Shown: one piece after another, positions 44,815 to 52,884 of the stretch
How the letters are laid out: the number at the start of each line of letters is the position of its first letter
How positions within the stretch are numbered: position 1 is the first letter of the stretch
NCBI GenBank assembly: GCA_947501445.1
Contig: CANMVS010000012.1
Span: 1 to 64,000 of the forward strand
Reading direction: 5' to 3'
Source: an uncultured Rhizobiaceae group bacterium
GTDB taxonomy: Bacteria; Pseudomonadota; Alphaproteobacteria; Rhizobiales; Rhizobiaceae
Length of the DNA: 64,000 nt
The notes under the pieces: generated by a model
Told to the model about the DNA's origin: nothing
What the model saw: the letters and a program-made list of their open reading frames with translations, nothing else
Databases searched by the model: none
Position numbers and translations under genes: made by a program

Positions 44815-45752
44815 ATATCAGCACTCAAATCGGCACGCTCAAACTCAAGAACCCGATCATGCCCGCTTCGGGAACCTTCTCTGAAGACCTTGCTGATGTA
44901 TTTGATCTGGACGTTATCGGCGCGCATGTCACCAAGACAGTCACACGGGAAAAGCGCAGCGGAAATCCGACACCACGGGTGTGTGAAGTACGCGGGTCCA
45001 TGCTCAATTCAATCGGCATACCAAGCAAGGGCGTCGAGGCGTTCAAGAAGGACGTCATTCCCTTTTACAGCCGCTACAATGCGCCATTGATCGTCAGCAT
45101 TTCAGCCGGCAGCGCGGATGAATTTGCATCCCTGTGTGAAGAGATCAGCGTGCCCGGTGTGGCGGCAGTTGAAGTAAACATATCCTGTCCGAATATAAAA
45201 GATGACGGCAAGGCATTTGCCATGCGTCCTTCAACGACGCATGCAGTGATGCGAAAACTGCGAGACTCGACCGACCTGCCCCTGTGGGCAAAATTAACAC
45301 CAAACACGGGTGAAACAACTGAAGTCGCCAAGGCGGCGGAAGAGGCCGGAGCGGACGCGCTGGTGGTTTCAAACACGCTGCTGGCCATGGCCATCGACAT
45401 CAAGACAAGACGTCCAAAACTTGGAAACCTCATGGGCGGTCTGTCAGGCCCCGCCTTCAAACCAATAGCACTGCGCATGGCGTATCAATGCGCCAAATCA
45501 GTCGATATTCCCGTTATCGGTTGTGGTGGCATTTCAACGATTGAAGACGTCATTGAATACCTCATCGCCGGTGCCGCTGCAGTTCAGATCGGAACGGCAA
45601 CCTTCATCGAACCAAAGATCATGGCGAGAATGGTTGTAGATCTGGCGGTCTATCTGGAAACCCAGGGGTTGAGCAGCGTCAGACAATTGGTTGGCTGCGT
45701 TGATGACAAGGGAGCGTCCGATGGCCTTGTATTCATGGAGGCAGCCCCATGA
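44808..45752 (+). CDS. Class 1B dihydroorotate dehydrogenase catalytic subunit (PyrD-like)
   Basis: 314 residues of an FMN TIM-barrel: LKNPIMPASGTFSED, the substrate loop SGNPTPRVCEVRGSMLNSIG, the catalytic-base region VNISCPNIKDDGKAF (Cys in NISCPN marks class 1), GCGGISTIEDVIEYLIAGAAAVQIGTAT. It uses the PyrK-like partner to exchange electrons with NAD(H). Either direction is possible: orotate reduction in catabolism or oxidation in synthesis. It is followed by a 4-base overlap with an N-carbamoyl amidohydrolase, which fits orotate -> dihydroorotate -> carbamoyl-aspartate -> aspartate if a dihydroorotase is supplied elsewhere. A dihydropyrimidine dehydrogenase is less likely because the residues follow PyrD. 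Confidence 0.83.
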   Translation: MLDISTQIGTLKLKNPIMPASGTFSEDLADVFDLDVIGAHVTKTVTREKRSGNPTPRVCEVRGSMLNSIGIPSKGVEAFKKDVIPFYSRYNAPLIVSISAGSADEFASLCEEISVPGVAAVEVNISCPNIKDDGKAFAMRPSTTHAVMRKLRDSTDLPLWAKLTPNTGETTEVAKAAEEAGADALVVSNTLLAMAIDIKTRRPKLGNLMGGLSGPAFKPIALRMAYQCAKSVDIPVIGCGGISTIEDVIEYLIAGAAAVQIGTATFIEPKIMARMVVDLAVYLETQGLSSVRQLVGCVDDKGASDGLVFMEAAP

Positions 45753-47053
45753 GCCAGGCAGATAGCCAAATCCTGACCTGGGAAGACGGTTGCAATGGGA
45801 TATTTGATGCGGAGAAAACTGCGGCCCGGATTTTTGATGATGTTGCGGCTTTTTCAGCCGATAAAACGGGTATAAGCCGCCCGGCTTTTTCTTCCATAGA
45901 GACAAAGACGCTCAAGTATCTGGAGGATTACGCGCGCAAACAGGGGCTCTCGGTTGACTACGATGCTGGTCAGAACGCCGTGTTTGCGCTCCCACAGGAC
46001 GAACAGGCCAGCAAATATGTGCTTGTCGGCTCACACGTTGACAGCGTGCCAAATGGTGGCAATTTCGATGGCCTGGCCGGGGTTATCGCTGGTCTGCTTT
46101 GTCTCGCGCGCGCAAAACACCACGGTGTGCAATTTTCCAGGCCCGTCAAGGTAATCGCCATGCGTGCAGAGGAAAGCGCCTGGTTTGGCCCATGCTATAT
46201 CGCTTCCAAAGCGTTGCTTGGCAAACTGGAAGATGATGAGCTGAGCACTCTTCACAAGGGAGACGGCCGCGAACTGGGTGCCCATATGGCCGATATTGGC
46301 ATCGATATGAACCGGGTGCGCCAGCATAAACCTTTGATTGATAGCGATCGTATCGACGCCTATATCGAACTGCATATCGAACAGGGTCCCTTGTTGATTG
46401 AAAAAGATATGCCTGCTGCTGTTGTCTCGGGTATCAGAGGCAATATTCGCCACAAAAAAATCAGATGTATTGGTGAGCCCGGCCACTCAGGCGCTGTTCC
46501 ACGGGCTTATCGCAAAGATCCCGTCCTTGCCATGGCTGACCTGCTTTCACGGCTCGATGACAGCTGGCTCACCATATTGCAAAAGGGCCAGGACCTCGTT
46601 CTGACGAGCGGCATGGTCGGGACTGATCCGGAAAAACATGCATTGAGCCGTATTCCCGACCTGGTGGATTTCAGTCTGGATTTTCGCAGTCAAAGCGCCG
46701 AAGCGCTGGATTCGATGCGAGACCTGTTGAAACAGGAAATGCGGACGGTGGAACGCGAGCGCGGTGTCAGGTTCGAAGTCGATACCGAACTACATACGGC
46801 CCCTGCCCTTTGCGACGGCGGAATTGTTGATGGTCTTTCGGCGTCCATGGCCAGCGTCAATCTCAATCCGTTTACAATGCCTTCTGGCGGTGGACACGAT
46901 GCAGCTGTTTTCGCAAATGCGGGAATACCTGCTGCGATGATCTTTGTGCGCAATAAAAATGGCTCGCACAATCCCGATGAGGCCATGGAAATTCCTGACC
47001 TGATTGTCGGCACGAACATCATATACAATTACCTCACGGGGACGGGACAATGA
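45749..47053 (+). CDS. M20-family Zn amidohydrolase (N-carbamoyl amino acid / ureido hydrolase)
   Basis: 434 residues of the HyuC/AllC branch of M20 peptidases: VGSHVDSVPNGGNFDGLAGVIAGL (first metal His and bridging Asp), AMRAEESAWFG (Glu-Glu), YIELHIEQGPLLIEKDM, a dimerisation insert and the C-terminal MPSGGGHDAAVFANAGIPAAMIFVRNKNGSHNPDE. It splits N-carbamoyl groups to amino acid, CO2 and ammonia. The EESAWFG variant of the usual EEGSRF differs from allantoate amidohydrolases. It overlaps PyrD by 4 bases. In the proposed pathway it would be a ureidosuccinase (carbamoyl-aspartate amidohydrolase); beta-ureidopropionase or hydantoinase-linked roles are alternatives. Confidence 0.83.
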   Translation: MSQADSQILTWEDGCNGIFDAEKTAARIFDDVAAFSADKTGISRPAFSSIETKTLKYLEDYARKQGLSVDYDAGQNAVFALPQDEQASKYVLVGSHVDSVPNGGNFDGLAGVIAGLLCLARAKHHGVQFSRPVKVIAMRAEESAWFGPCYIASKALLGKLEDDELSTLHKGDGRELGAHMADIGIDMNRVRQHKPLIDSDRIDAYIELHIEQGPLLIEKDMPAAVVSGIRGNIRHKKIRCIGEPGHSGAVPRAYRKDPVLAMADLLSRLDDSWLTILQKGQDLVLTSGMVGTDPEKHALSRIPDLVDFSLDFRSQSAEALDSMRDLLKQEMRTVERERGVRFEVDTELHTAPALCDGGIVDGLSASMASVNLNPFTMPSGGGHDAAVFANAGIPAAMIFVRNKNGSHNPDEAMEIPDLIVGTNIIYNYLTGTGQ

Positions 47054-47550
47054 GTATTTTGGTGGTCCCCGGCGGTGAGACAGCCGGTTCTCCTTTTGCA
47101 ACCGGGCTGACTGATAACCCGAATCTGCCCATGCATTGCAGGGACAAAAAACCAAATAGCTTTGGTCACCACCCACAAATTGAAGGCAATGCGATCGACA
47201 GTAAACGTATCCTGCCTGTTGAGGATTTGATTGCTGATGACGGCTGCAAAATCTGGTTTTGTGAAGCAATTCGCAAAGCAGGTGCGCAGTTCACCGATAA
47301 GCATGCAGTTCCAATACAGCATTTCCCCGCGACCCACGCGGCACCCGAGAAGAGTGGCCTGTGCCTTCCCTGTCTTGCCACCAGACGCGATGTTCTCACG
47401 GTCTCCAACAAGCAGAACTGCTTCAACAGGAAACCACGACAAAAGATCAGGAGCTTTCTCGATAACCCTCTCACCTGGTCGGGTGTCCATGATGGAGCCA
47501 CCGAAACATCAACTATCAACAAGAAGGATCAGTCCAATGAGTTTGACTGA
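47050..47550 (+). pseudogene. Possible degraded ThuA/glutamine-amidotransferase-like gene
   Basis: A 166-codon frame starts as an ATGA overlap with the amidohydrolase, a normal operon start, yet the product looks wrong: basic, without a clear domain. By eye, IWFCEAIRKAGAQFT and the following HAVPIQHFPATHA resemble the helix-strand and HxAxxxFPxT pattern of ThuA/DUF1355-type proteins, and LPPDAMFSRS in another frame resembles their next conserved block. This suggests a frameshifted, shortened remnant of a fifth or sixth operon gene. It is equally possible that the region is non-coding with chance similarity. The call is weak. Confidence 0.3.
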
Positions 47551-47854
47551 GCTTGTAGAAATCATTGAAGACCAGGGGAAAGGCGTACGCGCCTATGCCG
47601 AGTGTGCCCGCATGTGCCGGGATCGGTTGCAATCTCGCTCTGGCCTGTCCGCAGCCTATTTGTTGCTCACTATTGCCGCTGACAAATTCGTCGATGCCTA
47701 TGATGATCAGCCTTTGCTGAGTCAACGCGCAGAAGATGAATTTCTGCGCTTCAAAGGCTACGTTGATCAGCTTCAGGCAGGCGAACAGCAGACAGATGCC
47801 ACGGTAAAATTGGAGACGTTGAACCGAATCGCAGCTGAAATTGCCAATCACTAA
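47537..47854 (+). CDS. Small conserved hypothetical protein
   Basis: 105 residues from ATG 47537 with GAAGGATC upstream. The sequence is soluble and mostly helical by composition (SLTELVEIIEDQGKGVRAYAECARMCRDRLQSRSGLSAAYLLLTIAADKFVDAYDDQPLLSQRAEDEFLRFKGYVDQL). It has no signal, membrane segment or familiar motif. It may be the last gene of the TRAP/PyrDK operon or an independent unit; a hairpin follows the stop. I do not recognise a function. Confidence 0.55.
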   Translation: MSLTELVEIIEDQGKGVRAYAECARMCRDRLQSRSGLSAAYLLLTIAADKFVDAYDDQPLLSQRAEDEFLRFKGYVDQLQAGEQQTDATVKLETLNRIAAEIANH

Positions 47855-47894
47855 TGCAATTCAGGTTTGACGGGATAGGAAAAACCTGAATGCA
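47855..47894. terminator. Hairpin after the small hypothetical gene
   Basis: ATTCAGGTTT (47859-47868) and AAACCTGAAT (47882-47891) form a 10-bp stem, with TGCA/TGCA extending it past one bulge, just after the stop at 47854. There is no long T-run; a terminator or processing site is likely. Confidence 0.5.
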
Positions 47895-47968
47895 TCAACA
47901 CAATCAAGGGCCGACACCGTTGTCCGGGTTCTGGCAAAGCGTGAAACGGTCTAAATCAGATGGCGTAT

Positions 47969-47999
47969 CAGGGCAAACCGACGCAAGTGATTTGCCCTG
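47969..47999 (-). terminator. Hairpin downstream of the minus-strand dehydrogenase
   Basis: CAGGGCAAA-N13-TTTGCCCTG is a perfect 9-bp inverted repeat 13 bases beyond the stop of the 811-residue gene. It lacks a clear T-run. Confidence 0.45.
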
Positions 48000-48011
48000 T
48001 GTCTCAAAGCC

Positions 48012-50447
48012 TCAGCCCCTCAACCGCTCATTTTGCGGGTCATAAATAACCTCGGGAACAACTGTTGCCCGCCGCTTTTCACCAAAAATATCCACAAATA
48101 GGGAACTATCCATCGCACTGTGCTCGGCATCGACATAGCCAAGCGCAATGGACTTGCCGGTACGGTGGCCAAAGCCACCGGATGTCACAAGACCGACATT
48201 GGTTTCACCGACAAAGATAGGACTGCCATAGGGCGCCTGCGTCCCGTCTGCCGGTTCCAGTTCCATGGCGACAAAGCGCTGGGCTACGCCATTTTGGCTT
48301 TGTTCGACAAGCGCTTCGCGACCAATGAATTGTGCCTTGTTCAACTTCACAAAGCGGTCAACACCAGACGTTAGTGGCGTATATTCCGAAGACAGATCCT
48401 GTTTCCAGCTACGATAACCCTTTTCAATGCGCATGGAGTCCATGGCATACATGCCGAAATGCCCGATGCCATATTCTTCGCCCGCCGCAACAAGCAGCGC
48501 ATGAACCGCGCCCATGGTCTCCATGGGCATATGCAGCTCATATCCAAGTTCGCCGACGAAGTTGACCCGCAGTACCAGTCCCTGTGCCATGCCGACGGTG
48601 ATCGGCCGTGCACACAACCATGGAAGTGCGGCGTTTGAAACATCATTGTCAGCAATCTTTGCCAGTATATCGCGTGACCTGGGCCCGGCGAGGACCAGTG
48701 TGCCGTAACGGGCCGTGATGTCCTCAAGCACCACCGTGCCACCCGTTGGCATATGCTGCTGCAACCAGTCGCGATCATGCCAATAACCTGCCGCCGGACC
48801 AATCAGCCAGAAGCGGTTTTCCGCCAATCGGGTTACAGTAAGTTCGGTCACCACCCGCCCGCTTTCAGCGCAGAAATAGGCCAGTGATACACGGCCCTGC
48901 CGTGGCAATGCGCCGGTAATCATACTGTCCAGCCATGCATCTGCACCCTCGCCCGACAATACAAATCGGGTGAATCCGGTCAGATCCAGAATTCCGGCAC
49001 TTTCCACGACGGTTTTGACTTCCTGCGCCACAGCATCATCAAAATGCGGTCGCCCGAATGTCATGTCCGGTTCGGCCTTATCGCCTTCGCGGGCAAACCA
49101 CAGCGGCCTTTCCCAACCACCAAAGGACCCAAACTGAGCACCATTGGCAGCCATCACATCATACAGCGGCGATGTTTTTGCAGGTCGCCCGGCTGGCCAC
49201 GGTCTGTGTGGCAAATGCATGGCATATTCGTTCTGGTAGACCTCAATGGCCTTGACCGTTGCATAGGTTTTTGTCGCAAAGTCGGTAAAGCGGCGCGGAT
49301 CGAGCATCCACAGATCCAGCTCTGTTTCGCCCTCGGCAATATATTCAGCGATTACCTTTCCGGCACCACCTGCCTGACAAATGCCAAATGTAAACACACA
49401 GGCTTCATAAAAATTGGTCAAACCCGGTGCCGGTCCGACAAGCGGCATGCCGTCAGGTGCATAGGGTATCGGGCCATTGATCACTTTCTGCACACCGCCC
49501 GATGCCAACATTGGCACCCGTTCGCAGGCGGCATTGATGTACCACTCCAACCGGTCCAGATCATCGGGATATAGCTGGAAGGCAAAATCCTCAGGCGTAC
49601 CTTCCTTCAGCCAATGGGGCGTTGCCTGCCACTCATAGGGTCCAAGAATGAGGCCATTGCCTTCCTGACGCAAATAGTAGCTGTCGTCCGGGTCACGCAG
49701 CAATGGAATGCTCTTTTCCAGACCTTCCAGCTCAGAAATCGCTTCTGTTACCAGATACTGATGGGACATGCTGACCATCGGAACATCACGGCCAACCATG
49801 CGGCCTATTTCATCAGCGTAGTAACCTGCTGCATTGACAACGATATCCGCGTGAATGGAGCCCTTGTCTGTGGTTACGTCCCAGCTTCCGTCAACCCGCT
49901 GTTCGATCGCCGTTACCTTGGTAAAGCGAACAATCTTCGCACCCTTGTCCCGCGCACCTTTTGCAAAGGCCTGGGTAAGCTGGGATGGGTCAATGTCGCC
50001 GTCTTCACTGTCCCAAAGGCCGCCTTCAAGATTATGAATCTCCAGCCAGGGGTAATAGGTGTCGCGCATTTGCGTTGGCGTCAGCATTTCCATGTCCATG
50101 CCAGCCGCATTTGCCATGGCAGCGACATGTTCAAACTCCTGCATGCGCTCTTTGGATTGGGCCAGCCGGACTGCGCCGGTCATATGCCGGTTGATCGGAT
50201 AATCCACCTCATCGCCCAGCCGGTTGTACAGCCTGGAACCATAGTTTTGCAGCTTCATCAGGTTCAAATTGCCCGTGAAGTTGGGCGTATTGCCCGCTGC
50301 GTGCCAGGTGGAACCGGACGTCAGTTCGTTTTTCTCAATCAGCACCGTGTCGGTTATGCCCGTCTGGGCAAGATGATAAAGACAACTTGTACCGACAGCA
50401 CCGCCGCCGATAATGACCACATGCGCGTGGGATGCGAGCTCAGCCAT
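48012..50447 (-). CDS. Second dimethylglycine/sarcosine-dehydrogenase-like FAD/GcvT fusion
   Basis: 811 residues with the same architecture as the protein at 27741-30212: DAO domain (VVIIGGGAVGTSCLYHLAQTG, LTSGSTWHAAGNTP with the likely flavin-linked His), linker and GcvT-type folate domain (LTVTRLAENRFWLIGPAAGYWHDRDWL, NFVGELGYELHMPMETMGAVH, MDSMRIEKGYRSWKQDL, SGGFGHRTGKSIALGYV). The two proteins are clearly diverged paralogues. It probably oxidises an N-methyl amine and delivers the one-carbon unit to folate. AGGAGG precedes the start. A divergent-free neighbour 21 bases upstream on the same strand encodes an XRE-cupin regulator, probably co-transcribed. Confidence 0.82.
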   Translation of the reverse strand: MAELASHAHVVIIGGGAVGTSCLYHLAQTGITDTVLIEKNELTSGSTWHAAGNTPNFTGNLNLMKLQNYGSRLYNRLGDEVDYPINRHMTGAVRLAQSKERMQEFEHVAAMANAAGMDMEMLTPTQMRDTYYPWLEIHNLEGGLWDSEDGDIDPSQLTQAFAKGARDKGAKIVRFTKVTAIEQRVDGSWDVTTDKGSIHADIVVNAAGYYADEIGRMVGRDVPMVSMSHQYLVTEAISELEGLEKSIPLLRDPDDSYYLRQEGNGLILGPYEWQATPHWLKEGTPEDFAFQLYPDDLDRLEWYINAACERVPMLASGGVQKVINGPIPYAPDGMPLVGPAPGLTNFYEACVFTFGICQAGGAGKVIAEYIAEGETELDLWMLDPRRFTDFATKTYATVKAIEVYQNEYAMHLPHRPWPAGRPAKTSPLYDVMAANGAQFGSFGGWERPLWFAREGDKAEPDMTFGRPHFDDAVAQEVKTVVESAGILDLTGFTRFVLSGEGADAWLDSMITGALPRQGRVSLAYFCAESGRVVTELTVTRLAENRFWLIGPAAGYWHDRDWLQQHMPTGGTVVLEDITARYGTLVLAGPRSRDILAKIADNDVSNAALPWLCARPITVGMAQGLVLRVNFVGELGYELHMPMETMGAVHALLVAAGEEYGIGHFGMYAMDSMRIEKGYRSWKQDLSSEYTPLTSGVDRFVKLNKAQFIGREALVEQSQNGVAQRFVAMELEPADGTQAPYGSPIFVGETNVGLVTSGGFGHRTGKSIALGYVDAEHSAMDSSLFVDIFGEKRRATVVPEVIYDPQNERLRG

Positions 50448-50468
50448 AATGACCTCCTGGCTAATAAT

Positions 50469-51068
50469 TCAATATATGGGTGGAGAAACGACCCAAATGG
50501 CGACTGCCGGTTCACTGGTATTATTCTCCCAATGAAACTGCTCTTCCTTGAAGCGAAAACAATCGCCAGCCCGGACCGTAAAAAATCGTTCGCCGATGCG
50601 AATGTCCAACGTACCTGAAACCATGTAGGCCGTTTCCTCGGTCATGCGCAAAGTCGGCTCGTTGAGCCGCGCGCCGGGCGCAAACACACTGCGAATAACC
50701 TCATAGGAACCACCAAGATCCGGTGATAACAGCTCTTCTGCCAACCCGTCTCCACTGTCACCACTCATGCGGCGCAGGCCTGATCTGGTGATCAGACCGC
50801 GTTCAGCCTCCGAGACATCAGACAACACCAGGAACCAGCTGAGGGGAACTTCAAATAATTGGGCAACCTGTCGCAATTCCTCAGTTGAAAGGACAGAGAT
50901 GCCGCGCTCGACCTGGCTGAGAAAGCCGATTGAACGTCCCAGTTTTTCTGACATCTCGGTAAGCGTCATGCCTTTTGATTGGCGGATGGCACGAATGTCA
51001 CGACCAATATCCGTCGACACATCGCCGTCTTTGGTTTTTTCTGCCTGACCGGAGCCATCATTCGCCAT
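50469..51068 (-). CDS. XRE-cupin transcriptional regulator
   Basis: 199 residues. HTH_3 is at about 28-82 (IRAIRQSKGMTLTEMSEKLGRSIGFLSQVERGISVLSTEELRQVAQLFEVPLSWFL). The C-terminal single cupin (about 120-195; TYMVSGTLDIRIGERFFTVRAGDCFRFKEEQFHWENNTSEPAVAIWVVSPP) normally binds a small metabolite. ATG 51068 is preferred over TTG 51107. Transcribed with, and 21 bases ahead of, the dehydrogenase it likely controls. Such regulators often govern amine or polyamine catabolism. Confidence 0.82.
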   Translation of the reverse strand: MANDGSGQAEKTKDGDVSTDIGRDIRAIRQSKGMTLTEMSEKLGRSIGFLSQVERGISVLSTEELRQVAQLFEVPLSWFLVLSDVSEAERGLITRSGLRRMSGDSGDGLAEELLSPDLGGSYEVIRSVFAPGARLNEPTLRMTEETAYMVSGTLDIRIGERFFTVRAGDCFRFKEEQFHWENNTSEPAVAIWVVSPPIY

Positions 51069-51350
51069 TGTAGATTCCCAACCGAAACGAGTGCGCACAG
51101 CATCCAAGCCGGCACCTTGTATTCAGCTTCCATCAAGCGATATGAAAAATCAACCGTTTTTTTCACCAACGGCTTTGCGCCGGGAAAATCCTTCACGCAA
51201 ACCGGGCACCCAGAAATATTTGAGCACAGTCATCACCCTGACGGGTAACCCGAAAGGGGCTGTTGAGAGGGAGGCTTGAGCAAGGGTCGTATAAATTACA
51301 TTCAACAACCGCCTGCCCCGGCAGCGTTCCGATGTCTCGACCTGTCCGGT

Positions 51351-51587
51351 TTAAAATGCGGTAAAGGTCATTGTGGTCAGGGACCTGGCGATCCCTTTAA
51401 TATTGAGGACATTGTCATGGATGTATTTGCCGATATCCTCGCCCTTCGGCACATATATCTTCATCATCAGGTCAAACTCACCGGATGTTGAATAGAGTTC
51501 GGAAAAAATCTCTCGCTCATAGAGCGTATCAGCCACGCTATAGGCCTGCCCGGGGTGGCATTGAAGCTGAACAAATACGCACGTCAT
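51351..51587 (-). CDS. Stand-alone Lrp/AsnC ligand-binding (RAM) domain protein
   Basis: 78 residues that correspond only to the C-terminal RAM/AsnC effector domain (VFVQLQCHPGQAYSVADTLYEREIFSELYSTSGEFDLMMKIYVPKGEDIGKYIHDNVLNIKGIARSLTTMTFTAF); there is no HTH. These small proteins form oligomeric rings and bind amino acids, and may modulate full-length AsnC regulators. It lies alone between the XRE-cupin gene and the arylformamidase-like gene, so its partner is unknown. Confidence 0.75.
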   Translation of the reverse strand: MTCVFVQLQCHPGQAYSVADTLYEREIFSELYSTSGEFDLMMKIYVPKGEDIGKYIHDNVLNIKGIARSLTTMTFTAF

Positions 51588-51890
51588 CGTAACACCTCAA
51601 GATCATCAATATTCGGTCAACCAGTGAGCCGATGTGCTAACCGGGTTGGTCAGCCGGAACACGGCGTGACTGTCAGATATTTGTAATACACCCTTCGCCT
51701 TTGCACGCAAACAAACTTGCGCACAGACACATGATATCGGCTCCCTTTTTTGTCAAATTTCCGGGGCCTGCGAGCGTGGCGAATGTCAAATCATTGGTGC
51801 CGGGTACCACTGATTAGACTTTTACTGTCAACAAATCCGGTCTAGGTATGAACTAAATGTTGCGTAATCGGTAAGCGGACAGGTGAAAAC
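51588..51890. other. Intergenic region before the hydrolase
   Basis: 303 bases between divergent genes (AsnC-domain protein and hydrolase). I see no gene, repeat or strong dyad in it. Confidence 0.6.
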
Positions 51891-52718
51891 ATGCTGATGC
51901 ATCAGATAAGCGATTGGGACGATGCCTATGCCAATGGCATTCATATTCCCGGTGGCAACGACTACCCGGCAAAATGGACGACGCTGGCCAGGAAATTCCG
52001 CGATGATGCACAATCTGCGAACCGGGCTGAACTGGATATTGCCTATGGGTCGGGAGACAGGAACCGCCTGGATATCTTCTATCCGGAGGCAACAGCCAAG
52101 GGGCTGGTTGTGTTTGTGCATGGTGGGTTCTGGAAGGCCTTTGACAAGTCGAGCTGGTCTCACCTGGCTGCCGGTCCACTTGCACACGGTTTTGCTGTCG
52201 CTATGCCATCCTACACCCTTTGTCCGGATGCCCGGATAGCCGGGATAACGCAGGAAGTGGCACAGGCCATAAACCTGGCTGCGGCCAAGGTTGATGGTTC
52301 AATACGGCTGACGGGACATTCGGCTGGCGGGCATCTGGTGACACGGATGATGTGTCGCAATACCGAGCTGGACAGTGCCGTTTTGGAACGCATAGAGCGG
52401 ACCGTTTCAATCAGTGGCGTTCATGACCTCAGACCTTTGATGAAAACCGATATGAACCAGACCCTGAATATTGACCGTGCTGAAGCACTGACGGAGAGTC
52501 CGGCGTTGCTGGAACCGGTTGGCGACACGCGGCTTGTGTGCTGGGTCGGCGCCGGGGAGAGAGCCGAGTTCCTGCGACAAAATCAACTTTTGGCAAGCAT
52601 GTGGCGTGGTCTGGGCGCAGCAACGGTCAGTGTTGAGGAGCCCGATAGACACCATTTCAATGTCGTTGAGGGCCTGGTGGAGGCTTGGCATCCGCTGACG
52701 TGTTCTCTTTGCGCTTAG
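51891..52718 (+). CDS. Alpha/beta-hydrolase, probable arylformamidase (kynurenine formamidase type)
   Basis: 275 residues with an alpha/beta-hydrolase fold: oxyanion-hole motif FVHGGFWKAFDKSSW (HGGxW, about 85-95), nucleophile elbow LTGHSAGGH (Ser in GHSAG, about 145), and a C-terminal His in EPDRHHFNVVEGL. The HGGFW motif and length fit AFMID-type arylformamidases that hydrolyse N-formylkynurenine. Other esterases share the fold. If correct it supplies the kynurenine route to anthranilate, the apparent substrate of the operon at 13-25 kb. Its last 62 bases overlap the convergent ccoS gene. Confidence 0.65.
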   Translation: MLMHQISDWDDAYANGIHIPGGNDYPAKWTTLARKFRDDAQSANRAELDIAYGSGDRNRLDIFYPEATAKGLVVFVHGGFWKAFDKSSWSHLAAGPLAHGFAVAMPSYTLCPDARIAGITQEVAQAINLAAAKVDGSIRLTGHSAGGHLVTRMMCRNTELDSAVLERIERTVSISGVHDLRPLMKTDMNQTLNIDRAEALTESPALLEPVGDTRLVCWVGAGERAEFLRQNQLLASMWRGLGAATVSVEEPDRHHFNVVEGLVEAWHPLTCSLCA

Positions 52719-52884
52719 CCACGTCCCCGGTTCCATCGGATGACAAGGGCTCATCCTCCAAAATCCGGTGTGCCGCACCATCCAGATCATCATATTGGCC
52801 GCTGCGAATGGACCACATGAAACCGACAAGACCAAGTAGACCCAGCAACAGGGCCACGGGTATCAGATAGATCAGATTATTCAA
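52657..52884 (-). CDS. ccoS: cbb3 oxidase assembly protein CcoS
   Basis: 75 residues: one N-terminal membrane segment (NNLIYLIPVALLLGLLGLVGFMWSIRSGQYDDLDGAAHRIL), the CcoS/FixS signature including WxxRSGQYDDLxG, then a hydrophilic variable tail. It is required for cofactor insertion into cbb3 oxidase. It overlaps ccoI by 4 bases (ATGA), and its 3' end overlaps the convergent hydrolase by 62 bases. Last gene of ccoGHIS. Confidence 0.88.
   Translation of the reverse strand: MNNLIYLIPVALLLGLLGLVGFMWSIRSGQYDDLDGAAHRILEDEPLSSDGTGDVAKRKENTSADAKPPPGPQRH

Noticed and set aside
47029-47490. Minus-strand frame across the gap after the amidohydrolase
   Set aside because: Overlaps the end of the amidohydrolase and has low-complexity, Cys-rich sequence without family features; the plus-strand frame has the better (ATGA) start.
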